Origin: Lentzea jiangxiensis
Lineage (GTDB): Bacteria; Actinomycetota; Actinomycetes; Mycobacteriales; Pseudonocardiaceae
Reading direction: 5' to 3'
Assembly (NCBI RefSeq): GCF_900104175.1
Contig: NZ_FNIX01000034.1
Location: forward strand, 1 to 44,737
DNA: 44,737 nucleotides
This document shows, piece by piece, positions 1-7,898 of this stretch; position 1 is the stretch's first letter; every line of letters begins with the position of its first letter. Made by a program: the position numbers and the translations under genes. The notes beneath the pieces were generated by a model that was not told the origin of the DNA, did no database searches, and saw only the letters and a list, made by a program, of their open reading frames with translations.

Positions 1-213
1 CTCGTTGAACGCGTGGATCACATCACGCACATAGTCGGCGCTGACCTGCATCAACGACGTGATATCGCGGACGGTCTGCCCCTGGCTGGACATCAGTACC
101 ACGATCGCCCGACGTAACTTGACCGGGTTCTTCGCGGTCCGGCTGATCCGAGCCAGTTTCCGGCCGTCTTCCATCGACAGCGGCCGGACGAACACTTCCG
201 GACGACGAGCCAC
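1..213 (-). mobile_element. IS630-family transposase, N-terminal part (cut by window edge)
   Basis: The minus strand encodes the first 71 residues of an IS630-type transposase and runs off the left edge. The GTG start at 213-211 is preceded by GGGAGG about 6 bases upstream and begins with MARRPEVFVRPLS. The segment ARISRTAKNPVKLRRAIVVL, then QTVRDI and DYVRDVIHAFNE, is the helix-turn-helix DNA-binding region typical of these enzymes. The DDE catalytic domain would lie outside the window. I could not define a terminal inverted repeat in the bases upstream of the start. Completeness cannot be judged from here. Confidence 0.85.
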
Positions 214-504
214 AACCACCTCCCGCACTCGACATGCGGGACCAGCCTGCCGGTCAGCCCAGAAGACCGATTACCGGGTCAACGTTCTGGGACGAGCCAC
301 TAGTAGGCCCCACTGAGACCTACATCGCACTAACTACTGATGCTGCAGCCCTCACTACGTCGTGATTGGGAATCCAGTACCGCAGCGGGTGTAGGGCTTG
401 CAGCATCGGCATGACTGTCGACCTCCTGCGCGCATCACTCTGCGTTCACTCAACCTCTCCACAGGGAGAAGATCGACATGGCCGCGGTTTCCGAGAGCTC
501 GTGA
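214..504. other. non-coding stretch between IS630 end and ssb remnant
   Basis: No reading frame here has both a plausible start and family resemblance. It should contain the outer end of the IS630 element. I see no clear inverted repeat or promoter. Confidence 0.4.
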
Positions 505-700
505 CTTCAGCGGAGAACGCGGCGGAAAGCCTTACGGGTGGAGCGCGGGTCGTGTTTCAGGGGCGCCTGCGCCAGCGTTCCTGCGAGGCGAAGGAGGGCG
601 AGAAACGCGCCGTGGTCAGTTGCAAGTGGGAGAAATGGGGCTTCGTTGCGGTACGCAACAGTTCAGGCCAACAGGATCGCCTGTAACGGAAGCGAGTCGA
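505..700 (+). pseudogene. ssb: single-stranded DNA-binding protein remnant
   Basis: A degenerate OB-fold segment can be read. AENAAESLTGGARVV, GRLRQRSCEAKEGEKRAVV and KWEKWG match the central part of bacterial SSB (AENVAESL, GRLRQRSYETKEGEKRTVV, VDEVG). The homology then jumps to another frame as SLRYATVQANRI, which matches SSB SLRYATAKVNR. The N-terminal third, with the first OB-fold strands, and the acidic C-terminal tail are missing. A frameshift near 640-645 and the missing ends make this a dead copy. A second decayed ssb lies at 3190-3581 on the same strand. Confidence 0.7.
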
Positions 701-837
701 ACACACCGGTTGATGACTCATGAGGTCTGTGCCGCAGTCAGCCGCAGAAGTCGATGCCCCGCCGTTCTCACGCCAATAGAGCCATCAAACCCACATGGGA
801 CGTGGTCTGAAACCTACTATTCTTGGTCACTCGATTT

Positions 838-1347
838 TCATCGAGGTGTTCCGCGTCGAACTTCAATGCGCCCGGAAGGTCGAGCTGGCCGTACAGTTGC
901 CGTAACCATGAAATCCTCAGATGCATCTTGTTGAGTCTTCTGAAGTCTGCCACGCTGAAGTGGTCGGTATTCTTTGTTGTAGTACTTTCGTATGACGCTG
1001 TAGTCATAAAAGCAAGCAAATAGAGCGATGTTCGGGTCTACATCCTCTTGTCGGTTCACCTCTTCCGCCTTCAAGATTTCATCAAGGCGATCATCCCACT
1101 CCTCTTCCCAGTAGAGGGTACGCTTGACCAGAATCTTTGAATTATTCCTAAAGAACGCCTGTGCTCGATCGAACGCTTTGATTTTATTTAACTTCAGCCA
1201 GTCAGTGTGACGGACGGCGTCGACAGCAAGAGCCGTAAAGGTAGTTTCCTCCCTTGCGGCCACATCCGTGACCAGGTCGAGCGCCTTAGGAGGCCACAGC
1301 AGCGCCCGCTCAACGAGGACGGACGGCTGCCACCCATGCGACTGCAT
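838..1347 (-). CDS. unknown AT-rich gene, probably frameshifted near its end
   Basis: I do not recognise this 169-aa protein. The ATG at 1347 has an excellent AAGGAGG site, and a sigma70-like promoter sits at 1382-1410, so expression is plausible. The first about 125 residues look like a real soluble protein, with many aromatic and charged residues such as RTLYWEEEWDDRLDEILKAE and ACFYDYSVIRKYYN. The last about 20 residues (ARPSGRIEVRR) look like out-of-frame high-GC translation. Shifting by +1 near position 973 gives a better tail (HFSVADFRRLNKMHLRISW, then LDLPGALKFDAEHLDE) that stops at 768. I infer a frameshift, so the ancestral gene is probably 768-1347. Base composition is far more AT-rich than the neighbours, like the monooxygenase gene upstream, which suggests joint transfer. 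Confidence 0.6.
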   Translation of the reverse strand: MQSHGWQPSVLVERALLWPPKALDLVTDVAAREETTFTALAVDAVRHTDWLKLNKIKAFDRAQAFFRNNSKILVKRTLYWEEEWDDRLDEILKAEEVNRQEDVDPNIALFACFYDYSVIRKYYNKEYRPLQRGRLQKTQQDASEDFMVTATVRPARPSGRIEVRRGTPR

Positions 1348-1381
1348 AATCGACCTCCTTCAATTTATGATCGATCTCGTA

Positions 1382-1410
1382 AGTATACGCGCTATAATAT
1401 TTGATGTCCA
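1382..1410 (-). promoter_or_regulatory. sigma70-type promoter for the gene at 838-1347
   Basis: Read on the minus strand, TGGACA (1410-1405), a 17-base spacer and TATACT (1387-1382) form a near-consensus vegetative promoter. It lies between the stop of the monooxygenase gene and the start at 1347, so the downstream gene has its own promoter. Confidence 0.65.
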
Positions 1411-1413
1411 GTA

Positions 1414-2754
1414 TTAATCGCAGTAAGGTTTAAGAATTCTGTCTGACAAGAGTCCGAGGCACCCCAATCCTGGAAAGCCTGGACCTTGCGTAGAGGACAT
1501 CATTGGGAGGTGAAGCGGCAGTGTCACGCCATTTGCCGCTATATGAATAGAAAGATCCTTTTCGATGAGCTGTCCGAGCGCTTTAGCTGTTATTCGATTT
1601 GGAGATACCGAGCCGCGAATGAGGCGTGCCGCTTCACGCGTTAGGATTCCATTTTTCGCCCACCACATAGCGTCAAATCCTATGGCGACAACGACAAAAT
1701 CAAACTCTTCATAATTTGCGGTTCGACCGGCGGGCGGGTCTATTTTGTAATGGATCCAAACCTTGTCATCCGCATCCTTAAGTTCGAGCCTATCGACCTG
1801 ACCACAAATAATAGACAGATTTACTTGCTGATCCAAGATTTTCTTGACTGCTCGTGAGACAACCGACAAGGTCGTGTGACGCAGAAATCTTTCACGACCT
1901 AAGGAGTTAATTTGAGGCCAATCGCGCGGATTCGAGTAGTGACGGTTTTCATCATAACTTTCACCACGTGTGAGCATTACTCCCGAGGGGGTTATAACAG
2001 TTACTCGGCAACGGTCGGAAGTACTTAGCAGCGTTGTAACGACCGATGCCGCCGCACCCCCGTCTCCAATAACTGCTATCTCCGTCTGCATAGAACTTCG
2101 ACGTATTGCCGTTTGCATGCGGGGCCATCTTTTCCAGAAGTTCTCTGCGTTCGCGAACCGTAGGCTGTTATCATCGTACCCTTGTAAACGCAGTGGCGTG
2201 CCCGGTCCGGTAATTACCACACCTGCACCCGTAAGCCATTCGGCATTACGGGAGTCACGCAAATCCTCAACCTTGATCCTCCATTGTCTATCGCGAACGT
2301 GAATACGGGTAACTTTGCGCTGATCTATTTGGGTGTCAAGACTTTTGAACACCCATTGTAGATACTTCGCCCACTCTTTCAGTGACGGCGACGGAAAACC
2401 GCGATCAACCCACTCTGCGAACGCGGAAAGCTTTGGTCCGGTTCGCTGCGTAAGGAATGCGTGCCAGCTATACTGAATCATCTCGACATTGACTTTGTTG
2501 TTATCGCGCCAGCACGTCGAGTTATAGGGAAATCCGATGTCTTTCATCGGTGATGTCGCTAATTGTTGTCTGCCGTCGGTGTATCCAAACCTTCCGGTCC
2601 AGTTTTCCGCAATACCTTGATGGTCAACCAATAGCACTTCCGGCACATCGGCACAAACGCTTCTGAGAACTTGCGCTTTTGCGGCGATGGCCAGCCCTTT
2701 TGGTCCGGCGCCCACTACGATAAGTCGTTGTGCGGCAGATTGACTGGCTGTCAT
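1414..2754 (-). CDS. MbtG-like L-lysine/L-ornithine N-monooxygenase
   Basis: This 446-aa flavoprotein belongs to the SidA/IucD/PvdA N-hydroxylase superfamily and most resembles mycobactin lysine N6-hydroxylase MbtG. Such enzymes use FAD, NADPH and O2 to hydroxylate a side-chain amine for hydroxamate siderophores. Visible motifs are the FAD Rossmann loop VVGAGPKG (residues 13-20), ATSPMKDIGFPYNS (66-79), YSWHAFL (95-101), AFAEWVDRG (111-119), the NADPH loop IGDGGAAAS (229-237), TRGESYDEN, and the C-terminal QGPGFPGLGCLGLLSDR. The ATG at 2754 is chosen because GAAGGAGC lies 5 bases upstream; a longer frame upstream has no matching sequence. Length is normal for the family and no key motif is missing. 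It sits in AT-rich DNA beside an unknown gene and no siderophore synthetase is in view, so the substrate is open. Transfer from a lower-GC donor is likely. Confidence 0.85.
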   Translation of the reverse strand: MTASQSAAQRLIVVGAGPKGLAIAAKAQVLRSVCADVPEVLLVDHQGIAENWTGRFGYTDGRQQLATSPMKDIGFPYNSTCWRDNNKVNVEMIQYSWHAFLTQRTGPKLSAFAEWVDRGFPSPSLKEWAKYLQWVFKSLDTQIDQRKVTRIHVRDRQWRIKVEDLRDSRNAEWLTGAGVVITGPGTPLRLQGYDDNSLRFANAENFWKRWPRMQTAIRRSSMQTEIAVIGDGGAAASVVTTLLSTSDRCRVTVITPSGVMLTRGESYDENRHYSNPRDWPQINSLGRERFLRHTTLSVVSRAVKKILDQQVNLSIICGQVDRLELKDADDKVWIHYKIDPPAGRTANYEEFDFVVVAIGFDAMWWAKNGILTREAARLIRGSVSPNRITAKALGQLIEKDLSIHIAANGVTLPLHLPMMSSTQGPGFPGLGCLGLLSDRILKPYCD

Positions 2755-3189
2755 TTGACGCTCCTTCGGCGCTGGACCGATTCTACATTGGCCAAATAGT
2801 TGTTGTGGCATCTGAGGATAAAACGTATCGGCTCTGTACAGTGTCCCCCTGAGGTGCCTTCGATGCACTCTTCGGCGTGTCACCCATTCAGGCGACAGGA
2901 ACTGCCGCAGATCCGGCGCGCTCTGCCTCCGCCTCATGCACATGAACGTGCAGGCGTGCGCGGCACGCCTGCACGAGCAGTTCAACACCAAGCGGTGGCA
3001 ACCGATCAGTCCCTGTGTCTTGCATAAAATGCTGCCCTTGCAGGTCATCTCTGAAGGAGCGGGGCAGGTCAAGAGCGTCCGCTCACCTTGCTTGATCTCC
3101 AGTTCGTGAAGGGGCTGTGGTGCTGTCTTGGCCCGACGGGACGACCCGGTGGCGAGCGCATCCAGCCACCAAGGCGGCCCGTTATAGTT
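2755..3189. other. intergenic stretch upstream of the monooxygenase
   Basis: I see no gene with support. It holds the 5' region of the monooxygenase gene and the palindrome at 2947-2975. Composition returns to high GC towards the right, marking the edge of the AT-rich insert. Confidence 0.4.
2947..2975. repeat. perfect 13-bp inverted repeat with 3-base loop
   Basis: CGTGCAGGCGTGC (2947-2959) and GCACGCCTGCACG (2963-2975) are exact reverse complements separated by GCG. It could be a terminator hairpin, a protein-binding palindrome or the end of the inserted segment. No run of T follows on either strand. Confidence 0.6.
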
Positions 3190-3581
3190 TCAAAAAGATT
3201 GAACTTCGCCGTCGCGTCGACCGCACGTAGCTTCGACCACCAGGTCGGCACGTGGAGGGACGGCGAAGCGCTGTTCGTGTCGTGCGCTGCACCGTATGGC
3301 GCCAGCTTGCTGAAAACCTGGTCGAGTCCGTCGCCAGGGGAGCGCGGCTTATCGTCACGGATCGTCTCAAGCAGCGCACCTTCGAGACCACCGAAGGCGA
3401 GAAGCGCACCGTCATCGAGCTCGACGTCGACGAGGTAGGGCCGTCATTGCGCTACTTCACGGCCACGCTGATCAAGGTGCCCGGCGGTCAGAGACACGGA
3501 GACAAGAGTGCAGAGTCAGCCGGCCCTGAGAACTCGAAGTCGCCTGCTGAGAGCGATGACGATGAGCAACCACCGCTCTGA
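3190..3581 (+). pseudogene. ssb: frameshifted single-stranded DNA-binding protein gene
   Basis: SSB homology starts in one frame (LNFAVASTARSFDHQ, then WRDGEALFVSCA) and continues in another (VWRQLAENLVESVARGARL, LKQRTFETTEGEKRTVIELD, VDEVGPSLRYFTAT). The switch occurs near 3285-3295. The first about 25 residues of the OB fold are unrecognisable. The acidic tail SDDDEQPPL recalls the DDDxPF partner-binding tip but lacks the final Phe. The second half is much better kept than in the copy at 505-700, so this copy probably decayed later. A functional form would coat single-stranded DNA during plasmid transfer or replication. Confidence 0.8.
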
Positions 3582-3680
3582 GCATCGATGCCGCCCCCAG
3601 GTCGTCCTTGAGCCCGCGGCGAACCTCGATCTTGCCTTCGAGCGCTTCTGTCCGATGAGCGGATGTCGACGACGAAACAC

Positions 3681-3709
3681 GCCGTCCCGTCCTGTCAATC
3701 AGGGACGGC
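3681..3709 (+). terminator. hairpin after the ssb pseudogene
   Basis: GCCGTCCC (3681-3688) and GGGACGGC (3702-3709) form an 8-bp stem with a 13-base loop, about 100 bases after the ssb stop. No T-run follows, so terminator function is only likely. Confidence 0.4.
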
Positions 3710-3843
3710 AACCAGAAACCCGTGTGGCCACCACGCAACGCTGCTGGGCCTACGGACATTCGCCGTCGCGACTGATCCAGCGTTCATTGTGAGGCGACGT
3801 TCGCTTGGAGGGTGGTCAGCCTGATCCGTAGAGAGGAAGTCTT

Positions 3844-4251
3844 GTGGCTCATCCTCGCGCCACCGCAGAAACCTTCGTTTCTGCGCCGACGTCATCACAG
3901 CTGCTGCACCAGGTGCTCGCGTCAGTCCGAGACTGCTGCGGGTCGGCTGGGGGAGTGCGCATCGTGGAAGCAGACGCGCCGCCCGTCCGCACCTGGCTTG
4001 ACGCCCGACGGGTCGTGCTCGACGAAGTGGCGTTGACAGCGTGCCTGCAACACCGACTGCCCCTGCGGAGCAACGTCGTGCTGGTGACCGCATCCGCTGC
4101 GAAACGCACCCCGTGGGTCGAGGCAGTGCGGATGGGCGTTGAGCAGATCTACGACCTACCGATCGCGGCTGCCGCCCTCGCCGTCAAGATTCGCGGCGCA
4201 GAGCACGCACTCATCATCGTCGGCACAAAGCGGCTGTCCGGTCACCTGTAG
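3844..4251 (+). CDS. stand-alone Ssd/CpaE-like N-terminal domain protein
   Basis: This 135-aa protein resembles the N-terminal receiver-like domain of actinobacterial Ssd (septum-site determining, Rv3660c-type) and CpaE-like proteins, without the following MinD-type ATPase domain. Matching features are VRIVEADAPPVRTWLDARRV, LPLRSNVVLVTA and the stretch WVEAVRMGVEQIYDLP. In the family this domain precedes an ATPase linked to septum placement or pilus/secretion machinery. The GTG at 3844 has GAGGAAG 4 bases upstream. No Walker motif or membrane segment is present, so it cannot act as an ATPase. It could be a partner of a separate ATPase, but no direct link is visible. Confidence 0.55.
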   Translation: MAHPRATAETFVSAPTSSQLLHQVLASVRDCCGSAGGVRIVEADAPPVRTWLDARRVVLDEVALTACLQHRLPLRSNVVLVTASAAKRTPWVEAVRMGVEQIYDLPIAAAALAVKIRGAEHALIIVGTKRLSGHL

Positions 4252-4575
4252 ACCGCCGACGCCTGGCCTGTACCGCCGGCCGATGCCGAGCCGCGCGCCA
4301 GCCGCGTCCTTCGACGGCCGCTGGCCCACATCGTCGACTCCGCGCAGCTTGAGCAGGTCGGATGCTCACTGATCACCTGACTCTCGGTAATCAGCCCTCA
4401 TACGGCAGTCATGCGCACCCGCGTGACCGCCGAGCCCGGCCGTGACCACTGCCCGGTCCGGCTCGTCGACATCCCTTCAGTGCCTCACTTGCCGTGCTCC
4501 GCAGGCCTCTCGACGCCGACGCGGCCGTTTCAGGCACTCCCCTTCATCTGCCATCACGACCAGACAGGTTCTCTT
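4252..4575. other. intergenic gap
   Basis: No supported gene. The cyclotransferase frame is open further upstream, with an ATG at 4411, but the extra residues lack family resemblance. Confidence 0.4.
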
Positions 4576-5070
4576 ATGCGACAGCACCCCGCGCCGGAAC
4601 GCGAACGTGACACGCAACTCCCGATCTTCACCTACGGAACACTCCGGAATGGACTGTTCAATTACGACAGGGTTCTGCGCGGGCGGACGCTGGCGGAGCA
4701 GCCAGCCGTTCTGCACGGCTGCGTTCTGTACGACGCCGGCGGCTTCCCCTTCGCCGTGCGCAAGATCAGCCGGACCGACCGCATCGTCGTCGGCGAGCTC
4801 ATGACGATCAAACCCGATCACTACCGCCAGGTGCTCGACGAGCTCGACGAGCTGGAGGGCTGCGACGACAGCGATCCCGGTGCACTGTTCACACGAGTCG
4901 TGGTCAGCGTCAACGCGACGGGCACCTCGGTGCAGGCCTGGATGTATCAGGCTGGCGACACCGTTGAACGGGACTTCACCGAAGCAGACCAGATCGTGGA
5001 CGGCGACTGGGTGTCGCATCACAACAGGATCCGCTGCGGCAACAAGACGGCACGTCCCCAGAGCTCCTGA
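4576..5070 (+). CDS. gamma-glutamylcyclotransferase-like (AIG2/GGCT fold) protein
   Basis: The 164-aa product has the signature of the gamma-glutamylcyclotransferase/AIG2 family. The phosphate-binding loop is FTYGTLRNG near residues 18-26, GELM is the conserved strand, and LDELDELEGCDD contains the acidic helix with the likely catalytic Glu. FTRVVVSV and VQAWMY complete the barrel. Family members release 5-oxoproline from gamma-glutamyl amines or peptides, but bacterial substrates are usually unknown. I chose the ATG at 4576 because the fold starts soon after; an upstream ATG at 4411 would add 55 residues without similarity. It stands alone on the plus strand among other small metabolic or signalling genes of the accessory region. 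Confidence 0.75.
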   Translation: MRQHPAPERERDTQLPIFTYGTLRNGLFNYDRVLRGRTLAEQPAVLHGCVLYDAGGFPFAVRKISRTDRIVVGELMTIKPDHYRQVLDELDELEGCDDSDPGALFTRVVVSVNATGTSVQAWMYQAGDTVERDFTEADQIVDGDWVSHHNRIRCGNKTARPQSS

Positions 5071-5274
5071 CTGATACTCCGGCCGCAGCCCGGCTTCCTG
5101 GACACCTGCCTTGGCGGCGGTACACGCGCCACCGCCCTCGATGCCCATCGTCTGGCGACATCACCACAGGCCGTCCACATCACCGCCGACGGCACCACCG
5201 ACCCTGACCAGCAGGCCGACTGTTCCCAACGCGCCGTGCGAGCCGCTGTCACGCCCCGAACGCGAGGACTCACC

Positions 5275-6030
5275 ATGCACCACGACGACTGGATGACTGC
5301 CGTCATCGCCCTGGCAGCGCTCAACACCGTCACCCTGACCCTGTTGGTCATCGTCAGGACCGCGTTGCAGCAGGCCCTGCTCGACCCGCTCACCGGCCTG
5401 CCACAACGACAGCTCTGGACGATCACGGCCGCTGCCCGCTACCGCGGTATGCGCCACCCCGCGGTGCTCATGATCGACGTCAACCACCTCAAACGCGTCA
5501 ACGACCAGCTCGGCCACGCCTACGGCGACCTGCTGATCCGCATCATCGCTCACGAGATCCTGCACATCGCAGGACCGAACGCGCTCGTAGGGCGGCTCGG
5601 CGGCGACGAGTTCGCCGCACTGATCGATCTCGCACCCGAACACCGAGCAGATCTCGCCGCCGCAGCGCAAGGCTGCATCGTCAGCGTGGACGGAATCATC
5701 TCCAGCGCGGAATTCGGCGCAGCCCAACTGACCGACCTCGAAACACACCCCGAGCGTCATCACGAAGCCGGCGACGATCACCACCGGCGTGAGCTGTCCC
5801 GGCTGATGCGCGCAGCAGATCTTGCCCTGCTACGGGCGAAAGCCGTGCGCCGGGCATCCCCGGCACCGACCAGCCCCGCACTCGCGTTCTACCGGCGCAG
5901 CAGCGACGGCGAGGTGCCACACAACTTCAACACCCTGCCCCATTCCGCACTGCTCCGGATCGTCGCGCCGCTCCTGCGCATCCGTCCGGCTCGACCGAAC
6001 CGACGCACCCCCGCCACCACACGCCCATGA
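5275..6030 (+). CDS. membrane-anchored GGDEF protein (diguanylate cyclase)
   Basis: The 251-aa protein has one hydrophobic segment (about residues 9-28) followed by a GGDEF domain. DPLTGLPQRQL (38-48) is the start signature, IDVNHLKRVND (67-77) carries the metal-binding Asp68, and GRLGGDEF (106-113) is the intact active site. This predicts synthesis of cyclic di-GMP from two GTP at the membrane. The allosteric I-site RxxD expected just upstream of the active site is absent, so product inhibition may be missing. About 60 residues after the domain are basic and low in complexity. The ATG at 5275 follows GAGGACT; earlier in-frame starts add no recognisable sequence. No phosphodiesterase or c-di-GMP receptor is visible nearby. 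Confidence 0.85.
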   Translation: MHHDDWMTAVIALAALNTVTLTLLVIVRTALQQALLDPLTGLPQRQLWTITAAARYRGMRHPAVLMIDVNHLKRVNDQLGHAYGDLLIRIIAHEILHIAGPNALVGRLGGDEFAALIDLAPEHRADLAAAAQGCIVSVDGIISSAEFGAAQLTDLETHPERHHEAGDDHHRRELSRLMRAADLALLRAKAVRRASPAPTSPALAFYRRSSDGEVPHNFNTLPHSALLRIVAPLLRIRPARPNRRTPATTRP

Positions 6031-6415
6031 CACGCCGCGGTCGCGGCCGGGGACTTCAGCCTCTGCTGCCGGTCGACCCGCACGGCCCCCTACCCCGGGC
6101 ACAGACGTCACTGACAACCCCGGGCAGACCCTCGTCGACGAGGACCCGTTCGCCGGCGACGACGAAGGCCTCACCGAAGTCGACAACTACGTCCTCGGCC
6201 TGGACGAACCCGGCAGGCCACCCGCTATCTCCGATACCGCCACGACCTCTGGCACCCAGAAGGGACTGACCGTCTCCGCAGACACATCTACGCAGACGGC
6301 GGCGTGACCTGCACATCCCGCTCACCGCGAGACCAGCCGTGCCTTGGGACAGCTCCGCGCGCAATCCCGGCCACCGGTGAGACGCGGTACACCAGGCGAC
6401 ACAGCCATCCACGAC
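6031..6415. other. gap with a possible broken small gene
   Basis: An ATG at 6027 overlaps the GGDEF stop as ATGA, which often marks a coupled gene, but that frame soon looks non-coding. Another frame from about 6090 to the stop at 6307 has coding-like third positions and an acidic product (DPFAGDDEGLTEVDNYVLG) but no start. A frameshifted small gene would explain both observations. This is inference only. Confidence 0.3.
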
Positions 6416-7426
6416 ATGACAACTACGCGCATCAGCGTCACAACGCACACCAGACTCCCGAGCCAACGCGGCTCATCCCAGCGCCTGGCGCGGCTCGCCG
6501 CGGCACTGGCCGCCGCTGCCCGCGGATGGCCAGTCGTGCCTGCCCGCCCCGACGGCAAAGTCCCCATCCTCACCGACTGGGACCACACCGCCACGACAAA
6601 CCGGGCACAGATCATCGCCTGGTGGGCGGCAGCGCCCTACAACATCGCCCTCTCCTGCCGCAGAGCCGGACTCGTCGTCATCGACCTCGACCCGGCCCAC
6701 GGCACACCCCCACCCGAGCAGTGGGCGCGCCGCGGAGCCCAACACGGCCGCGACGTGCTACGCCTGCTCGCCCACGACCTCGGCGAACCCGACCCGACCG
6801 ACACCTACACGGTCCTGACCCCCTCCGGAGGAGAACACCGCTACTTTCACGCCCCACACCACCTCGAGCTCCACAACACCGCCGGCACCCTGGGCTGGCG
6901 CATCGACACACGCGCCCATGGCGGAAGCATCATCGCCGCCGGATCAACCCGCCGCCTCGAAGGCAGGACACGTCTGTACAGGCCGGTACAACCCATACAA
7001 CCGGTCGCCGTGCTGCCGCTCTGGCTCGCCACCGCACTGACCCCACCACCGGCACCGGCACCCGCCATAGGTCTCACGCCGGCCCTCGGCAACGCCCACG
7101 CCTACGTGGCGGCCGCGGTACGAGGCGAAACCGCCACCGTCCACAACGCCCAAGTCGGAACACGCGCCCGCACGCTGTTCGTCTCCGCGATCAAGTTGGG
7201 CCAGCTCGTCGGCGCCGGATGCCTCCACCGAACCGACGCCATCACCGCCCTGCTCACCGCAGCAGCCGGTCACGAAGGCGTCGACGGCTGGACCAGGGCC
7301 GAATCGCTGCACCACATCAAGAACGGACTCGCCCGCGGCGTCCGAGAACCACGCGTGATTTCGACACCGTGCAGTCCGAAACCGCGGCAGCAGAGCAACA
7401 GCCAGCCGCGTCGGCCAACGAGGTGA
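6416..7426 (+). CDS. bifunctional DNA primase/polymerase (Prim-Pol domain)
   Basis: The 336-aa product carries the archaeo-eukaryotic-type Prim-Pol domain seen in actinobacterial plasmids and integrative elements, where it makes primers and extends DNA. Visible signatures are GWPVVPARPDGKVP (37-50) with WDHTAT, the metal-binding VVIDLD (87-92), TPSGGEHRYF (135-144), and IDTRAHGGSIIAAGS (163-177) with the conserved basic residue and Gly-Gly. A C-terminal helical part (residues 230-310) follows, with ARTLFVSAIKLGQLV, as in related primases. No helicase or Rep domain is fused. The ATG at 6416 is preferred over a TTG at 6344, though neither has a strong ribosome site. It is the only clear replication gene in view. 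Confidence 0.85.
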   Translation: MTTTRISVTTHTRLPSQRGSSQRLARLAAALAAAARGWPVVPARPDGKVPILTDWDHTATTNRAQIIAWWAAAPYNIALSCRRAGLVVIDLDPAHGTPPPEQWARRGAQHGRDVLRLLAHDLGEPDPTDTYTVLTPSGGEHRYFHAPHHLELHNTAGTLGWRIDTRAHGGSIIAAGSTRRLEGRTRLYRPVQPIQPVAVLPLWLATALTPPPAPAPAIGLTPALGNAHAYVAAAVRGETATVHNAQVGTRARTLFVSAIKLGQLVGAGCLHRTDAITALLTAAAGHEGVDGWTRAESLHHIKNGLARGVREPRVISTPCSPKPRQQSNSQPRRPTR

Positions 7427-7512
7427 TCACAGCCTCTCAAGACGTTCCGCACGGCCGGTTGCCGTTCCGGACGGGCGGGTGCCACGGCACCTGAACAACC
7501 GCACCCACGCCA

Positions 7513-7716
7513 TGGACCGGGACTCACCAACACCACGAGAGATCAACCCGGAGAAGTCGTGTACTGCCCGCCAAGCCCTAGCACCAGCGACATCGGCACG
7601 ACTACGCCCGAAGCACCTTCGTCGTCTACCAAGGAGGCATTCGTGAAGCCTGGGGCCGCTACCGCGTTGCCGCGCACTGTGACGACACAACGCCATGCGT
7701 TTCCGCAGGCAAGTGA
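7513..7716 (+). pseudogene. possible small frameshifted gene
   Basis: A frame opens at an ATG (7513) as MDRDSPTPREINPEK. From about 7591 a different frame reads RHDYARSTFVVYQGGIREAW and then GRYRVAAHCDD, ending at TGA 7714-7716 with GC-rich third positions. Together they look like one about 65-residue protein broken by a frameshift. I know no family for it. The AAGGAGG inside it, followed by GTG, is probably chance. Confidence 0.3.
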
Positions 7717-7806
7717 ACCAGTGAGACACCCACCGCCTCCGAAGTAGCCGTTCGCGGTGACCAGACCTCGTGGCGCCAGGCCAGCACAAGCCAGGCGTCA
7801 CCTGCC

Positions 7807-7867
7807 GGGTGTGCCGCGCGACCCCCGCCTCCTACACCCCAAGGCGGGAGCGGCGCGCGGCACACCC
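7807..7867. repeat. two-tier hairpin, 14-bp outer stem
   Basis: GGGTGTGCCGCGCG (7807-7820) and CGCGCGGCACACCC (7854-7867) are exact reverse complements. Inside, CCCGCCT and AGGCGGG form a second stem around an 11-base loop. It ends 31 bases before the ATG of the gene at 7899, so it could be a terminator for upstream transcripts or a leader structure. No T-run follows. Confidence 0.65.
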
Positions 7868-7898
7868 ACCCCCAACTTCCCGGACGAAAGCAGGCCTC

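Larger units (their letters stand above)
7427..7898. other. gap between Prim-Pol gene and small unknown gene
   Basis: Apart from the possible broken gene at 7513-7716 and the strong hairpin at 7807-7867, nothing is recognisable here. Confidence 0.4.

Noticed and set aside
6304..7494. Long plus-strand frame over the Prim-Pol gene
   Set aside because: The product is an Arg/Pro-rich shadow; the overlapping frame carries the Prim-Pol motifs.
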